NCBI GenBank assembly: GCA_029207755.1
Contig: JARCOQ010000005.1
Location: forward strand, 51,859,563-51,923,562
Direction: 5' to 3'
Length of the DNA stretch: 64,000 bases
From: Chamaea fasciata
Lineage: Eukaryota; Chordata; Aves; Passeriformes; Sylviidae
Of the stretch, positions 1 to 13,662 are shown one piece after another; the stretch's first letter is position 1; each line of letters starts with the position of its first letter. The notes under the pieces were generated by a model, which saw nothing but the letters and a program-made list of their open reading frames with translations, had not been told where the DNA came from and searched no databases. The position numbers and the translations under genes were made by a program.

Positions 1-914
1 GTGTGTGTATTTCAGGGAATTCACATTTCTGTTTATCACTTGAGGAAAATCATTCTGGCCTGTCATAGTTTCTAGGTTCACAACACAACCCTGTGGTGTG
101 TAAGCAAATGAATGAGTGTGACAGACAGTGACAGCATTGTGCAGACCCCTCACCAGGGAAAGATGGATGGTTTAACAACTTTTTGCTGGGCACCTTAAAA
201 TGACTGAGGTGTACAAATACTATGTCAGGTTTTGCAGCATCAGATGCAACTGCTTTGACTGCTCTGTTCATATTTAAGCTGATCTTTGTCCCCTTGTGGG
301 TCTGTTCAACCCCTTTTGCTCCTGCACTCCAACATTTAATTTCCGTTCTTTAATTTATTTCTATCCTAGAGGCCCTGAGGTGGTCCCAAGTGTTTATCCT
401 TCCATCCTGTGCCTCAGATCCTGTCCATGTCCCATCCTCCTTCCCATTTTCTATCTTCTCCCAGCCTTTTTGGTTTGTTGTTCTATTATTTCTCATTTCC
501 CTGTTCCTTCTGCTTCTAATCCTTTTATTTAACTTTGGCTCACACCAAAACCCCAATATTTCAATGAAGCCTTGCTTCCATGCAAGAGAAAGGCATGATT
601 TCCAAAATGACAGGAGATTCTTGAGAATTTTGCTGTGGAATTTGGTCCCTCTACATCTGGGTGCCCATCCAGTGCTTCTAAATGTACAGTGAGGAAAATT
701 GGTTTAGCCCAAGTCCAGAATGCCCTTGCAAGCAGCCCTGGCTAAGAGCAGGTTGTACATGCTGCCAGTGGCACCTCTGATGTTTTCAGCTGGTGGTGCA
801 ATGTTTCCTAAGTGGCCCAGGAAATGATCAGTGCCTTACATCCTGTGTAAGGGTATGTGGAAGGAGAAAGCTTCTGCTTCTTTAATCAAGGTCCAATCAA
901 GGATCCTTTCAATG
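1..914. other. Intergenic, nothing recognised
   Basis: AT-rich sequence with a T/C-rich stretch near 300-530; no exon, RNA gene or repeat family seen. Confidence 0.6.
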
Positions 915-1225
915 CAAAGAGAGACTCTTGACAAGGGCCTGGAGTGACAGGACAAGGGGGAATGGCTCCACACTGACAGAGAGCAGGTTTAGATTGGATA
1001 TTGGGAAGAAATTGTTCCCTGTGAGGGTGGGGAGGCCTTGGTACAGGTTGTCCAGAGAAGCTGTGGCTGGCCCATCCCTGGCAGTGTCCAAGGCCAGGCT
1101 GGATGGGGCTCTGAGCAACCTGGGCTAGTGGAAGGTGTCCCCATCCATACCAGGGGATTGGAATGAGATGATCTTAAAGGTCCCTTCCAACTTAGACTAT
1201 TCTGTGAATCTATGATTCTATGAAA
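915..1225 (+). mobile_element. CR1 LINE, 5'-truncated 3' end
   Basis: It contains the standard CR1 3' sequence: GGGAAGAAATTGTTCCCTGT, GTGTCCAAGGCCAGGCTGGATGGGGCTC, TGATCTTAAAGGTCCCTTCC (quoted as separate short blocks). It ends in the octamer-like tail TCTGTGAATCTATGATTCTATGA. It is one of several closely similar copies in this window (also at 6345, 11332, 19833). Confidence 0.93.
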
Positions 1226-4200
1226 GGTGATAATAAAGGGAAAAACTGAAAGAAAAACACACAGAGACACAAAGAGATAACTGAGAAATTACAAACTACA
1301 AAATTATTCAGTCACTAATTTCAACAGATGAGAGCAATGAGAAACAGGAGGAGTTGTGACAATTGAGTGGGGCCTTTGAAAGTGTGGAAAATTGGGGAGA
1401 GTTTAGGAACTGCTGGTCACTTACAGCACCCCTTAACGATCATCCCTGAGAGCTTGAGGTCACCCAGTGAAAGTTCCACTGAGGGCATCTCTACACTCAC
1501 ATGCACTTGCAGCCTGTATAAACTATATTAAAAAGATAAACAAAACCAAAACAGACAGACAAAACCCAAGAGAAAATCAAGAAACAGCAGCAAAGGAACA
1601 CCTCAGCTGTGGAAATTCATTACACTTACATTTGTTAGTCATTACAAGTTCTAACAGGCTGTTAGATGTTGCCTGTATTGTAACGAAACTCACTTTATTT
1701 TATGCCACCGTCTCTTTTATTGAGAGGGAACAATAAAGAAAGATTTTAGTGAGATGTGCACTGCTCTGATGTGAAGGGAACTCCCTGTTGCATGGGAAGC
1801 CCTCATCCGTTGTGTGTCATGCATCCACCCTGCCCCTTCTGCCTGTCCACAGTCCCAGCCACAAAGAGGGAAAGGATTTTGCCTTTCTCTAACTTTGAAT
1901 TGCCCTTCACAGGGATTTCTGTTCACCCCTGGAATGGAAGTGATGAAACTTCTAGAGGTCATCTGGCTAAAAAAGGGTCACGTCCCCACCTGTGAGGGCA
2001 CAGCTGGCAGCCCTGTGTTCCTTCTCTCACCTCAGGCTGCCTCTCCCTTCATCCCATTCTGTGACGTCTGTGCCCTCCAACTTCCCAGTGTCCTGCCTGC
2101 AGGCATGGAGAGCCCTGGAGACAGTTCCCAGCCTGCCACCTGTTACCCCATCCCTCCTGTCAGGAGCAGCAGGTCTTGTCCAGAACCGTCCCTCCCACTG
2201 ATATGGGAACATCTGGTCTTGCCAGAGCTAAGAAATCCTCAGGGATTTCCATAGTAAAGCTCTGACAAGTCTCTAAAGGAATACATGTTAAAAAAAGAAA
2301 ATGCATTGAGCAAATTTCTTCAAGAATGGCAGAAAGCACCATGACGTCAGAATAGTCTCCCTGCCAAATTTTCTGGCTCTGCTCAAAAAGTAGGAGAGCT
2401 TTGTAGCAAAATGAGTGTAATAACTTCTGACAGGCAGAGCAAAACATTTTCCACCAACTTTATTTCAGAGACAGTCAAATCTTTTTCTTTTTCCCCTGGT
2501 TTGTTTTAGCAGAAGCTTTCCAAATAAAAACAAGCAAGCAAATTAGCTCAGAGGTAAATAAGCCACATGAAAAAAATCCTATTTGAGCAGTCTTCAGATC
2601 AACAAGAAACCTTCCAGCTGGGGCAGAGAGGGTTTTACCAGACTCCTCAAGTATAACAGTAGTATGATCGTTGAACTTAGTATTTTGGGATTATTATTAC
2701 CGAATATAAACCAAACAGACACCAAATTCGATTAAAGCTCAACCTGATGTACAAAACCCAGCACCAGTCTAAATCCATTCACACAGGCTTCCCACCTTCT
2801 TGGCTATAAAGGGCAGAAATAACTTTCCCTCTTCTTGACCACTGGAACATGAAGTCAATCTTCAAATAAACAGCAACAAAAAAACAGATGTAAGATCAGC
2901 TCTGTAAGAAAAGCCATCTCTTCCCCTGCATGAAAATTGCTGAAAAGCAGTGGGGCATTGCAAAAGAAGCTGAATGAAAAAAGTAAGAGTCACAGATAAG
3001 GTGAAGATGGAAAATATCTGACAGAAATCGCCCAGGCAAAAATCATCTGTGTCTGCTCCTGGACTTTCTGGAAACCACTGGAGGGCCACAAACTCTGATT
3101 CTTTCAGTCTGAATCAGATTTCAGGGCAAGAGGAACTGGATCCATAAGTAAACGGGGAAAGAAAAAAAAAAAAAAGAAAACAAACCAAAAAACCACCACA
3201 CACACAAGAAAAGCTAATACATAAATTACTCAGTGAGACAGAGAAGGTACATATAAAGGACAAGAAAAAGTCTTAGGTGCTCACTGCTTTTTGGCTTTTT
3301 TCCTTTAGTTTTCCCAGCAATGTTGCCTCCCTCCCTGTTGTTTTATCAGGAATACAGTTTTGTCTCCTCCTCAAATGTCCATTATCTAGGAAACAAAAGC
3401 CATTGCACTTCCCTGGCTACATCCTGTGCTACAACTTAATGGAATCTGAACAATGTGTTAAGCTGCAGTGGGAGCTATACTGCAAATTCGTCTGATATGA
3501 GACCTCCAATTTTAGGTTTTTTCAAGATTTGGAGCTTGGCAGAGTCACAGTTTTAAGAACTAGATGCAGTTTAAAGCCTTCTGTGTCAATCTTGAAAGCA
3601 GATCTGGGAGAACTTTTCTGTAAACCTCTTTGAGAGCAAGGGTTTTCTCCAAGCTCCAGCTGCTGCCTGCAGAACATATCTGCAGCACCAATATGTAATT
3701 ATCTCACTGGGATGTGATCAACCTGAGGCATGCAGGAAAGGCTCCTCAAAAGGGGAAGAAAAGTTTCAGGATCACCAGGGGCCAAGGAAAAAAGAGCTCT
3801 GTCCTTGTGCTGGTGTCAAACTTTAGATGTGCAGCTGGCACCTAACACCAGATTAAACCAAGGATTTGAGCCCTATGCACAGCCCAAAGCAGTGAATCAC
3901 TCTCTTTCCATGACATCTCTCCTGTTAGATCTGTCTTATCCACTTATATCCAACAGTTTCCTAATGGCTGCCAAACCAGGCCTCAGCTCCTGGGAGGAGA
4001 AACAACAGCAGCACCACTTGTATTTCTATATTTTTTTAAAAAAAACTCACCCTGAACAGGCACAGGCTGCCTATAAAACAAACCTTTCTGAATCACCCTT
4101 TGGAATTTAATGAGAAATCCATAAAATTAACTTTTTATAGCAGTACCAGCTCGAGGCTTGCTGTGAAGATGTCAGCACCCAATGGACTGTGATTGTAAGG

Positions 4201-6344
4201 AACACATGCTACACAATCTTGGACTCGGGAGAAGCCTTTTATAGTAACTTAGGTACTGTTGGAAGGACAGGCATGGGAGCGGTTTTCCTTGGCTGGTGGA
4301 ATCTCTCTGACCTCTTTTGGGATCACTGGGGGGGAGCCTGGAATGTCAGTGGAGCCAGGCTCTAACACTGCTGAGGGCTTTTCTGATGAACATTTTTGTA
4401 AAATGCTGTTCCAGCACAAGGGTCAAGCAAAATTCTTTAATTATAATGTTGATGCTCACTTCTTTAGAAAGAAAGGAGTGGGAACATCTCCCTCAGCCTC
4501 AGTTCTCTCTCCCAAGACTGACAAAATTTTAACTTTTTACTCTAATAACTAGAACTATAAAAGCCCTTTTCCTCTCAAAATGTCTAACATCTCTTTAATA
4601 ACATGTAATGAAGAGGATGTGGTTGAATAATGCAATTCTTTTGCCCTAGTTCTAATACTATTTTTTTTATAGTGCTCATCTAAGTCACTAAAAGGAATTA
4701 ATATTTTATTGCTTTCTATGAAAAATGCATAATGCCTTTCCCATAGCAAGGTTTCAAACTCCAGTTGCTTCAGTTCAGACTGGAATTCTTTTCTAATTCT
4801 GCTCTCACTGAAGTCAATAATCCTCTGTGGGAAAATACCTAAATTATTTGTTAAAAGATGAATTGGAGCCTTAAATTTATCATAAATACTGTTTTTTAAT
4901 TTGAGCCATAAAGCTACTATCATATTTTAGTTCCACAGCCCTGAAAACCCAGAAATTTCAGTTCCTGTTTGCACACATCAACACATAGTAACCCTTTCTA
5001 GAACTCTACTTTGAGTAGCCCCTGATTTTTAGGAAAAGCTTTCTTTACAACATATATCATCTCCTAACCTTTTCCTGTTATATATCCCCGCCTGTGTGAC
5101 GGGCCAGTCAAACCCTTGGAACCAAAATATTTGCAAACAAGGCTTTATCAGACTGTCAATTAAGCAAATATAACTGAACTGACAGGTCTGTGGAACCAAA
5201 ACTATTGCTGGCATCTTGGTGTTGGAGGGAAAACAAGGAACCTCACTTGAATTTAAGAAGAGCTTAAGGATCCCTAAAGCAGCCAGATTCACTGCCAGAC
5301 ATCTAAAAATAAATGAAGTATTCTGGACTTTTAAAAAGCAAACAAAACTGCTCTTATTTCTCAGTAGGTTCTCAGGAGCAGCTTCTGTAGGATTTTTCCC
5401 AAGGGAACCATTTCACCTAAGGACAGTGATCCCAATCCTGCAGATTTTTACCCTGCTGAGAAGTGCTCTTTAAACCATAACATAACTAGCACCTATCTTG
5501 AGGAATGATCAGGAAATGTGGAATTCTGAACTTCGGATCATTTGCGGAGACATTGCTATTAATATTTAAGAATAATAATTAAAAAACCCCCATAGATCAG
5601 CTCAGGACAAAAATAGCATTAACTGCACTTCATTTTGTGAGGCATTTTGAGCTGTCATCAGAGCTTGCTATTGGAATGGAGCCTTAAAGATCACATCTAT
5701 TTCTGTAAGCCCAAAATGACCGATAATTCTGCAAATGCTGAGATAATTCTGCAAAGGCTGAGCTTTTTGCAGCACCTGATGCCCAGGCTGTGGAGATCAT
5801 TGCAGCCCAGTAAAACACTCCCTGTGCACTCCCAAACAACATACGAGGGAGGTTACACAAGAAAAAATATTTGCCAAGCCTTCAGAGGAAGGCTCTTGCA
5901 CACATTTCTTTCTCTGCAGTCAACCAGTGCTCTCTCCCAAGCATATCCCCCAGGAACACTGGAAGGATCAGGCTGCTTTTCACTCCAGTGGGCCCCTTTG
6001 GCAGATGTTTCTGCAAAGGTAATGCAAGAACATGTTCTGAAAAAGGAACTCCAGCCTCCTTGTAGAGGCAACACTGACCTGAGAGTCATTCCTCTGCCTG
6101 TGTTGTTAGAAGGACATTGGTGCTACTGAAAACTCACTTAATGGATTTGCTTCCAGCATTCCTTCAATTATATGTAAGCGTATCCCGCCTGCAGTGACAG
6201 ATTCAGAGGTTTCTGTGGCTGTGCTGCTCCTGCTCTGAGGAGATGCCTCATCTGCTGTTCATCTCTGACTTATGGGGAGATTGCAGCTGGATCCAGCTGA
6301 GCAGAGCACTGTGGCAACAAAGCAACATCAAACTGCTCAGGCCC
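1226..6344. other. Intergenic; one A-run and one tandem duplication
   Basis: An A14 run lies at 3162-3175 with A/C-rich sequence after it. A 20-bp tandem duplication (ATAATTCTGCAAANGCTGAG twice) is at 5723-5762. No exon with homology that I recognise. Confidence 0.6.
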
Positions 6345-6668
6345 CCAGCACCTGAAGGGAACTTACAAAAAAGATGTGGAGAGACTTTTTATAAGGAAAT
6401 GTAGTGAAAGGACAAAGAGGTATGGATTTAAACAGAGGAGGTTTAGATTGAATAATAGGAAGAAATTGTTCCCTGTGAGGGTGGGGAAGCCCTGGCACAG
6501 GTTGCCCAGAGAAGCTGTAGCTGGCCCATCCCTGGCAGTGTCCAAGGCCAGGCTGGACGGGGCTCGGAGCAACCTGGGATAGTGGAAGGTGTCCCTGCCT
6601 ATGGCAGGGGGTTGGAACTGGATGATCTTAAAGGTCTCTTCCAACCAAAACCATTCCATGATTCTGTG
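6345..6668 (+). mobile_element. CR1 LINE, 5'-truncated 3' end
   Basis: It begins near CACCTGAAGGGAACTTACA and runs through the CR1 3' region to a tail ATTCCATGATTCTGTG. Its structure matches the copies at 915 and 19833. Confidence 0.93.
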
Positions 6669-9600
6669 TCCACTCCTGCCTCATGTCAGATGAATTCACC
6701 TGACCTCTGACAGCCAAGGAAATGATAACCTAAGGGAACACCATGTGCCTGTCTTCCACTTTTTATCAGTTCAATGCACCAGAAATACACCTGTGGAAAT
6801 TCTAAGTGCTTGTCATTAAGGGATTTGGTGCCTTAACCATGCATTTCTTTCTTCCTCCATTTTCCCTGCCTGCTCCTAAAGGGAAAGAGGATTCAACAGT
6901 GGTTGTTTATAAGAACCATAAGGCTGAACAGCAGCCTCCTGTGTCTTTCTGCTTTGCCCTTCCCCAGTGCCTGGCTTCCAAGGATGCTGCAGAGTGGAAC
7001 AGGCAGGAAGGTGGCTGCTGTTCATCCCCACCTGGCAGCTGCTCCTCAGTTTCCTCTGAGCAGAGAACCAAGAATCACTCCCTCTATTCATCCTAGAGAG
7101 GGAGAAATAAAAAGCTTTCTTGGCATCAAATCTCAACTGATGATGATGCCTAATAATACGCATTTTCCATCAGAGGACTGTGCTCACAGAAGATTCCCAG
7201 ACAGCCTTGGTTAAAATGTAATTCCCAAATCTTTGGAAGTAAAAAAGGACTACCATCCTCATTGTTTGAAAGGAGGAATCTGATCCCCGATTTTTAATTC
7301 CCAGGAAGACAAGTGAAAGAGCCTCCAGTGAACAATCACTGTTTCTGAGCCCAAAGTGCTATTGATTATCCCTGGGTAAACATGCAGACATTTGCTGGCA
7401 GCCATCAGGATTACATCAGGGTAACTGAGGTCCAAGGTACCCACAGGTCACTGGGAATGACTTCTCACTTCAGGAGAGCAAATGTATGCAGAACTTTGTC
7501 CTGGATCAGAACAAAAAATGAATGGAGAAGGACCTTCCAACAGACACAGATTTAAATTTAAAATATAAACTTGATAGTTATTTAAGCTACAGAGCTACTC
7601 CTTTGAAGGGTATTAAAACAGGTAGAATTTGTGGTGAGAGAAAAACAACCCTTAATACTTCTGAGGGACAGAATTTGTGTGCTCCAGAACCTTCTCAGTG
7701 GGTGGACTGCTCATAAAGTCAGAGGCACAGACAGACATAGCAATTCAGATAATTGGGTGAGGAACAAAAAATTAGGGATCATCACAAAATGGATTTCTCT
7801 CTGCTGTTCCCAAGTGATTGCCATTACTTACACCAAGGAATTCTATAATGAGTTCCAAGCACTACACGATGCCAAATCATCTCTCATTGATTTCTTTGGA
7901 AGCAAACCGATATCTCCACCTCCTTTTTTCTCTTTTGTGCTTATTACAGAGGCACTATACTTGATCTGAAGTCCGAAATCTTACCCCAGACTCACAGAAT
8001 GTTGTAAACCTATGTGTGAGCTTGTTATTTCCACAAGAATCTGCTATGTTTGTGTGGTTTTGGTACATGTTGGAAAGGGGAAATTAATTTTCCATGCTAG
8101 TCAAGATCACACTCTCTGAGGTGCCTGACTATGGACAGTCAAAGTTAATGCACTTCTGAATCATTAATCCATTTTTCAAAGGAACGACATGCACAGATCT
8201 TCCCCAACTAACTGACATGAAAGGGAAACATTCTGCTGAATACAAAGATCTCCTGGTGGTGTCATAAAGGCGGTAAAACACTCCACCTGCAAAGTGACAG
8301 GAGGTGAATGCCTCAGGCTTCATGTGAAACAAAAGGTGCATTGAGCCTGAACGGTTCAGATGAAAGAATCCTTTCATTACAGGGTAGTTTGGGTACAAAT
8401 TAAGTGAGTAGGCTCTTTCTCAGAACAGAACCACCTTTTCTTTCTCTGTCACATTCAGTGCTAAAAGTTTGGTGTCTGCAAGTCCCAACTTTTAAAGGGT
8501 CTTCTTAAACAGAGTGATTCCATGTTTCAGTAGCGCCTTCCACCCAAACTTCTTGACTCACCTTTAGAATTTTTGTCAGATTCACTTTTACTCTGCCCAG
8601 ATATGTGGGTAGTTATTAAATCCAAGTAAGTGCATGCTTTGTACAAGTCTTAGGTATATTTGGGTATGTTTGCACGTATGTTTGGGTTGCAGGGCTGTGC
8701 TTATTTACAGAGTGATCCCCTGGCTGTAGAAATACATGTGTCCTTGTAAATTCATACGTGATGATGTTATTGAATATTTTAAGGAGTTTTTGCATGATGC
8801 ATCTGAAAATGCACCTTAAAAACTGTTGTATTACCTTTTTTTTTCCCCCCTCACGGATAACTTTCCTGTTTTAGTGGTTTCAGATATTGGAGAACAGATG
8901 ACCAATGCACAGAAAGAATAGGAAAATGGGGCTTACCTTCAAGCAAACAGTTCAGAGGCACTGCAGAATAACATAAATTTAACATCTGCTTTTCACTGTA
9001 AAGTTTCAAATATTTATTTCAAGAGAAATCAGGACTAGATTGCTCCAGAGACCAAGGTAAAATTGTTCTATAATTCACTCACAGAGAACAGCTCAGTGAG
9101 ATTTAAATTAAGGCTTTAGAAGATGAGCACCTTCATTTTTGGTGCAGGGATGCTCAGCACCCTCCATTAATTAGCCCCATGGCTTCTTCTCCAGACAAAC
9201 TACAAAACCCTAAAAAGGGTATGGCTTTGGAGCAAGCCAACCTTTGTGATGGGTCTTGCTTTGTAGATGGGGAAGAGACACAAGCTGAGTGCCCAAGGAC
9301 ACAAAAAACCCTTCAGTGGCAGGGCTGAGGTTATCTTGGAGTTATCTGTGCTCAGTCCACTGCTTTAATAGGCCCATGTCCATGTGTGGCACTGTGCCAT
9401 CCCTCTCTTGTCACACAAAGCACATCGCAGCTGGTCATTCCTGGATACAGAGGTTTGTGTCTTCAAATTGGACTTGTTTCAGAGGAAACTTGTCCCAGAA
9501 ATGCCCACCGCTGATCCGCCCTGACCTTTCCCCTCCCCAAGTACCCTATTCTCTTCCTGAAGATCCCGAACTTGCATTTGGCTGTCAGGAAGGGAGAATG

Positions 9601-10719
9601 GCAAACAATTAGAAGCCTACAAAAAATCTTTCCCATCTGCTAATGCAAGCAGGGCAAGTGAAGAAATGAGATACTAGACATGGGGCCCTGCCTTCAGGGG
9701 AAGATGCAAGGCTTTTCCCAGATCACAAAGGACTCCTGCTCAGCATCAGGCAGCAGCAACTCACCTGCAGTAAGCAGAGCATGTGCTGAACCCACTGAAC
9801 ACGGGATCAGAGCCTGAGGCTCTTTAGAGGACAAACACAACCCATCCCAGGCTCCTGTTTCACCACAGCCGGATGGGAGAGAAAGCAAAGCCTCCGAGTC
9901 TGCCACGCTCCTCAGAGCTTCAGACACACTGGAGGGAGGGTGAGAGCACCAAGGAGAGGTTTGTAATTGAATTTCTGTTTATTTTGGTCCAAGGTTGAGG
10001 TCAGTGCACAATGAGGAGGTTATCAGATGACTCATATTAGCCCGAGCACTGTGCTGGGATAAAGTTAGTACTGTGCCTACTGGGAAGATGTGAGGTTGTC
10101 AGATAGCCAGGGTACAGCCTTATATAATTCATTTCTATTCCTGAAGTAATTTTCTTGACCAAGTCTGAGAAGGGATGGAACATTCTTTTGTAGTGGCACA
10201 AGGGGTTGGGAATTCGGGCTTTATCCATAATGTGCTTGTCTGAATTGACAGGAAAACTCAATATTAACATACATTACTTGGACTTTTTAACAATTACCAT
10301 GATAATAGGACTTATGCAGCAATATCCAGGGTTTTTCCTACCTGAAAAACCACAGATTTTTTTTGCTTTGTTTTGTTTTGGGGTTTTTTTTGTTTGTTTT
10401 TGGTTTTGCTTTTGCTTCATTCAAGTCCAAGGCAAAACCTCTGTGTTTTCTCTGTGGCAGGAGAATAGGACTTCCTGGGTGTCATGGGGGAGACACAAAA
10501 TTAAAGAGATGACCCAGACAGGAAGTCAGGGTTACACAAAACAGATGCTGTGCTCATATATTTGAGCACAGGCCTGTAGAAAAGCCAGTCCACGATTATC
10601 CATCCTTTGGGGTGAATCATAAAACTCTCGTAAAGCATGAACAGCTATTTCAGGGAATCTTTTGAAAGCAAACTGGAATGACTTCAGTGGAGTGGCACCA
10701 AAGCTGTCCAGCCTTGAGA
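6669..10719. other. Intergenic; T-rich tract
   Basis: Low-complexity T/G-rich DNA at about 10358-10417 (TTTTGTTTTGGGG type). No other recognised feature. Confidence 0.6.
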
Positions 10720-11110
10720 GTTTGTCTTGTGAGGAGAAGCTGAGGCAATGGAGCTTGATTACACTGCAAATAAAATTTTGGGGACATGTTAAAGCCACCT
10801 TCCAATCCCTGACAAGCTTTTGCCAAGGCCAAAGAGCTGGGATCTCACATGCCGAGCTACAGAACAATAGAGAATGGTCCTGAATTGAAGCAAGAGGAGT
10901 TCTTACTGAACAAAAGGGTGGTGAAAAAAGGCACAGCAAAATACCAAAGCACAGCAAGAGGTTGCCTAGAGATGTGGCATTCTATGGCATTAAAGGCTTT
11001 CAAGACCCAACCTGACACATTTCTGCACAACCTGATCTCACTTCAGATATAATGCTGCTATGAGCAGCAGGCTGGACTATGGACATCCAGAAATACTTGA
11101 TTAATTTGAG
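10720..11110 (+). mobile_element. Old, diverged CR1 LINE 3' fragment
   Basis: Degraded CR1 hallmarks appear in the right order: GAGGAGAAGCTGAGGCAATG near 10731, GAGGTTGCCTAGAGATGTGG near 10960, CTTTCAAGACCCAACCTGACAC near 11000 (two short blocks), and a GAGCAGCAGGCTGGAC-like end. It is much more diverged than the neighbouring copies, so it represents an earlier insertion. Its boundaries are approximate. Confidence 0.65.
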
Positions 11111-11331
11111 TAATTCTGTCATTAAGCCCCGTGACCCTGAATTATGCCATAAAATGGTAGCAGCTCAGAGGCCTATGCAGCTCTGGCTTGTTTTGTGTTT
11201 TGTGCGAACACACGAAAACTTATAAAGAACACAATGTGGCTCCCTGTCTTCCAAGGCTTCCCCAAACCATTCCCTGGAAAGACAAAAGATGGAGACCAAG
11301 GCCATGAGGGTGTTTCTTGAAACTATGCATG

Positions 11332-11645
11332 CACAGTGGAAGAAAGACCCTTGACACGGGCCTGGGGTGACAGGACAAGGGGAAATGGCTTCACACTGCC
11401 AGAGAACAGGCTTAGATTGGATATTAGGAAGAAATTGTTCCCTGTGAGGGTGGTGAGGCCCTGGCACAGGTTTCCCAGAGCACCTGTGGCTGCTCCATCC
11501 CTGTAAGTGTTCCAGGCCAGGTTGGATGGGGCTCTGAGCAACCTGGGCTAGTGGAAGGTGTCCCTGCCCGTGGCAGGGGGTTGGAACTGGATGATCCTTA
11601 GTGCCCCTTCCAGCCCAAACCATTCTATGACTCTGATTCTATGAA
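11332..11645 (+). mobile_element. CR1 LINE, 5'-truncated 3' end
   Basis: This is the typical CR1 3' region (GACAGGACAAGGGGAAATGG, GTTTCCCAGAGCACCTGTGG, CTGGATGATCCTTAGTGCCC), ending with CCATTCTATGACTCTGATTCTATGA-type repeats. Confidence 0.93.
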
Positions 11646-13423
11646 AATCCCCTATTTTGGGAAAAACAGTTAGGCTTTAGAGCTCTTGAAAGACAGGAAA
11701 AAGTCTGAGCCATTCAGTTTCTGAATAATTAACTCTCCTATCCCATTCTGCATGTCCTGATCTCCAATTTGAAGCCTGATTATCCTAAGGATCAGTGGAA
11801 CAAAGACTTTTAATCTTTTCTAGAAGTATACGTGCTAAATATAGAACCAGCTTAAACTTTTAAAATACAATACGCCAATTCATTTGAAAAGCAACAAACC
11901 AATTAATCTTTATTTCTGCAGCTGTGGGCACATTTTTTTTCCTCCTTTAGCCACAGATTCCTGCAAAGCTTTTGTGGAGGGATGAGTTCACACAAATGAC
12001 AAGGTATCATTTTCAAGGGCTCCTGTGTCACAGAAACTTCATCGACAAAAACCTTCAAGATTCAGACAGGCAAAGCCATGGCTGGTGTGACCTGGTGGCA
12101 ATTTGCCCTTGCAGGAGGATTTCCAGAGGTGCCCTCCAGCCAGCACTTCCATGATTTTTCAAAAGCTCCTCAGCAGAACTCTGGCAACTCACTGGTCAAA
12201 AAGAAGTGCATATAAAAGTCATCTTGAATAGATTTCTAAAAACCCTGCAGCCACTCCACTTATGATCCCAATCATAAAAATCCAATTCTCCACCACGTGA
12301 ATCTTCCAACAGGAAGATGGGGAATCAAATCTGTGTGGACAAGGATCAGCTCAGGAGTCAAAGGAGTGATACCTCCTCATGTAGCCTCCGTTAGAGAGTC
12401 AGATAGAAAAATGACTGTGCATCTCAACTTGAAAAAAGGTCTCTTCTTTTTTTTTGGCCCAACTTCCTAGCCCCCAGTGAAAACCAAAATATTTTTTGAA
12501 CAGCTGTTTGAAAAGTCTCCCGGGTACATCTGTTTTATACAGATTGTGCTTCTTTTTCATTAACTTCAGATCAAAGCTCTTCACTCTTTAAGTAGAGAAC
12601 CAGAGGGATCAGGTAAAGTAAATATCCTCTCCTCTGCAATTTCATGTGCAAACACTGAGTTTTCAGCCTAGGAAGACATGATTTAGAAGTTTTACTGCAA
12701 AAGAAAAGTCTGCATTTATACCCTGATCTTCACATGGATGACTTTACTCTTTCTCAATTTTTTTTTTTTTTAATGTGATGGTTATATCTAACTAGAGAGA
12801 GCACATGAATTAGTTCCTGAGTTCAATACAGGAAAAATTAGATAAAGTCTCTCACCCATCATCATTAGACATGTCAGATGGACTATTCTATGCAAAAATA
12901 AAGTGAGTAGGTACCTCGAGTCCCCATTAAAGCATTTCCCAAAGGTAACATCCAAGCTATATTATGCTGCACAAACACTGCCAGAGATTTTTCCTGCCCC
13001 AGCCAGTCATTCAAATTCAAATTCCATGCAGCTGAGCTCTGTCGTATTCTTATTTTGAAACTTGTTTTCTGATGAGAAGTGCACAACCAGTTTTGCTCCC
13101 ATCAGTTGTATTAAAAATAAAAGTTTGATCCTGAGGCCAGGCCAACATTTTTGTACCAGTTGCCAACCTTAAATGAACTTTAAGGCCAAAACTCTATAAT
13201 AAGAGCTTCATTATGAAATTTTACTCCACCAACATATGCAGCTCTTCTCAGCTGGAAGAAGTATACAAGTGAATATTTGCAGACTCATACCCTCATCAAG
13301 ACGTAAATCCAGGGTGCTGGATTTATTACTGGGGGTGGGGAAGAAGAATCCATTTCAGACATGTTATCTGTTATCCAAGTATCTATCTATTCCTCACCTT
13401 TTTACTATTTTGATAATAATCTG
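11646..13423. other. Intergenic, nothing recognised
   Basis: AT-rich unique sequence with a T-run near 12759-12772. Confidence 0.6.
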
Positions 13424-13662
13424 CTAAGGAGAGAGAGACTATTTACAAGAGCATGTAGTGATAGAAGAAAAGGGAGTGGCTTCACACCAAAAGGAAATTT
13501 AGATTAGATATCAGGAAGAAATTGTTCCCTGTGAGGGTGGTGAGGCCCTGGCACAGGTTTCCCAGAGTAGCTGTGGCTGCCCCATCCTTGGAAGTGTCCA
13601 CGGTCAGGCTGGAGGGGGCTCTGAGCAAGCTGGGCTAGTGGCAGGTGTCCCTGCCCATGGCA
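13424..13662 (+). mobile_element. CR1 LINE fragment lacking its 3' tail
   Basis: It begins GGAGAGAGAGACTATTTACAAGAGCATG and follows the CR1 3' region as far as CCCTGCCCATGGCAGG. There it stops, without the final ~60 bases and octamer tail. This points to a later deletion or recombination. Confidence 0.88.

Noticed and set aside
1814..2254. 146-codon plus-strand open frame
   Set aside because: Pro/Ser-rich composition from CT-rich DNA; no domain, splice or promoter evidence.
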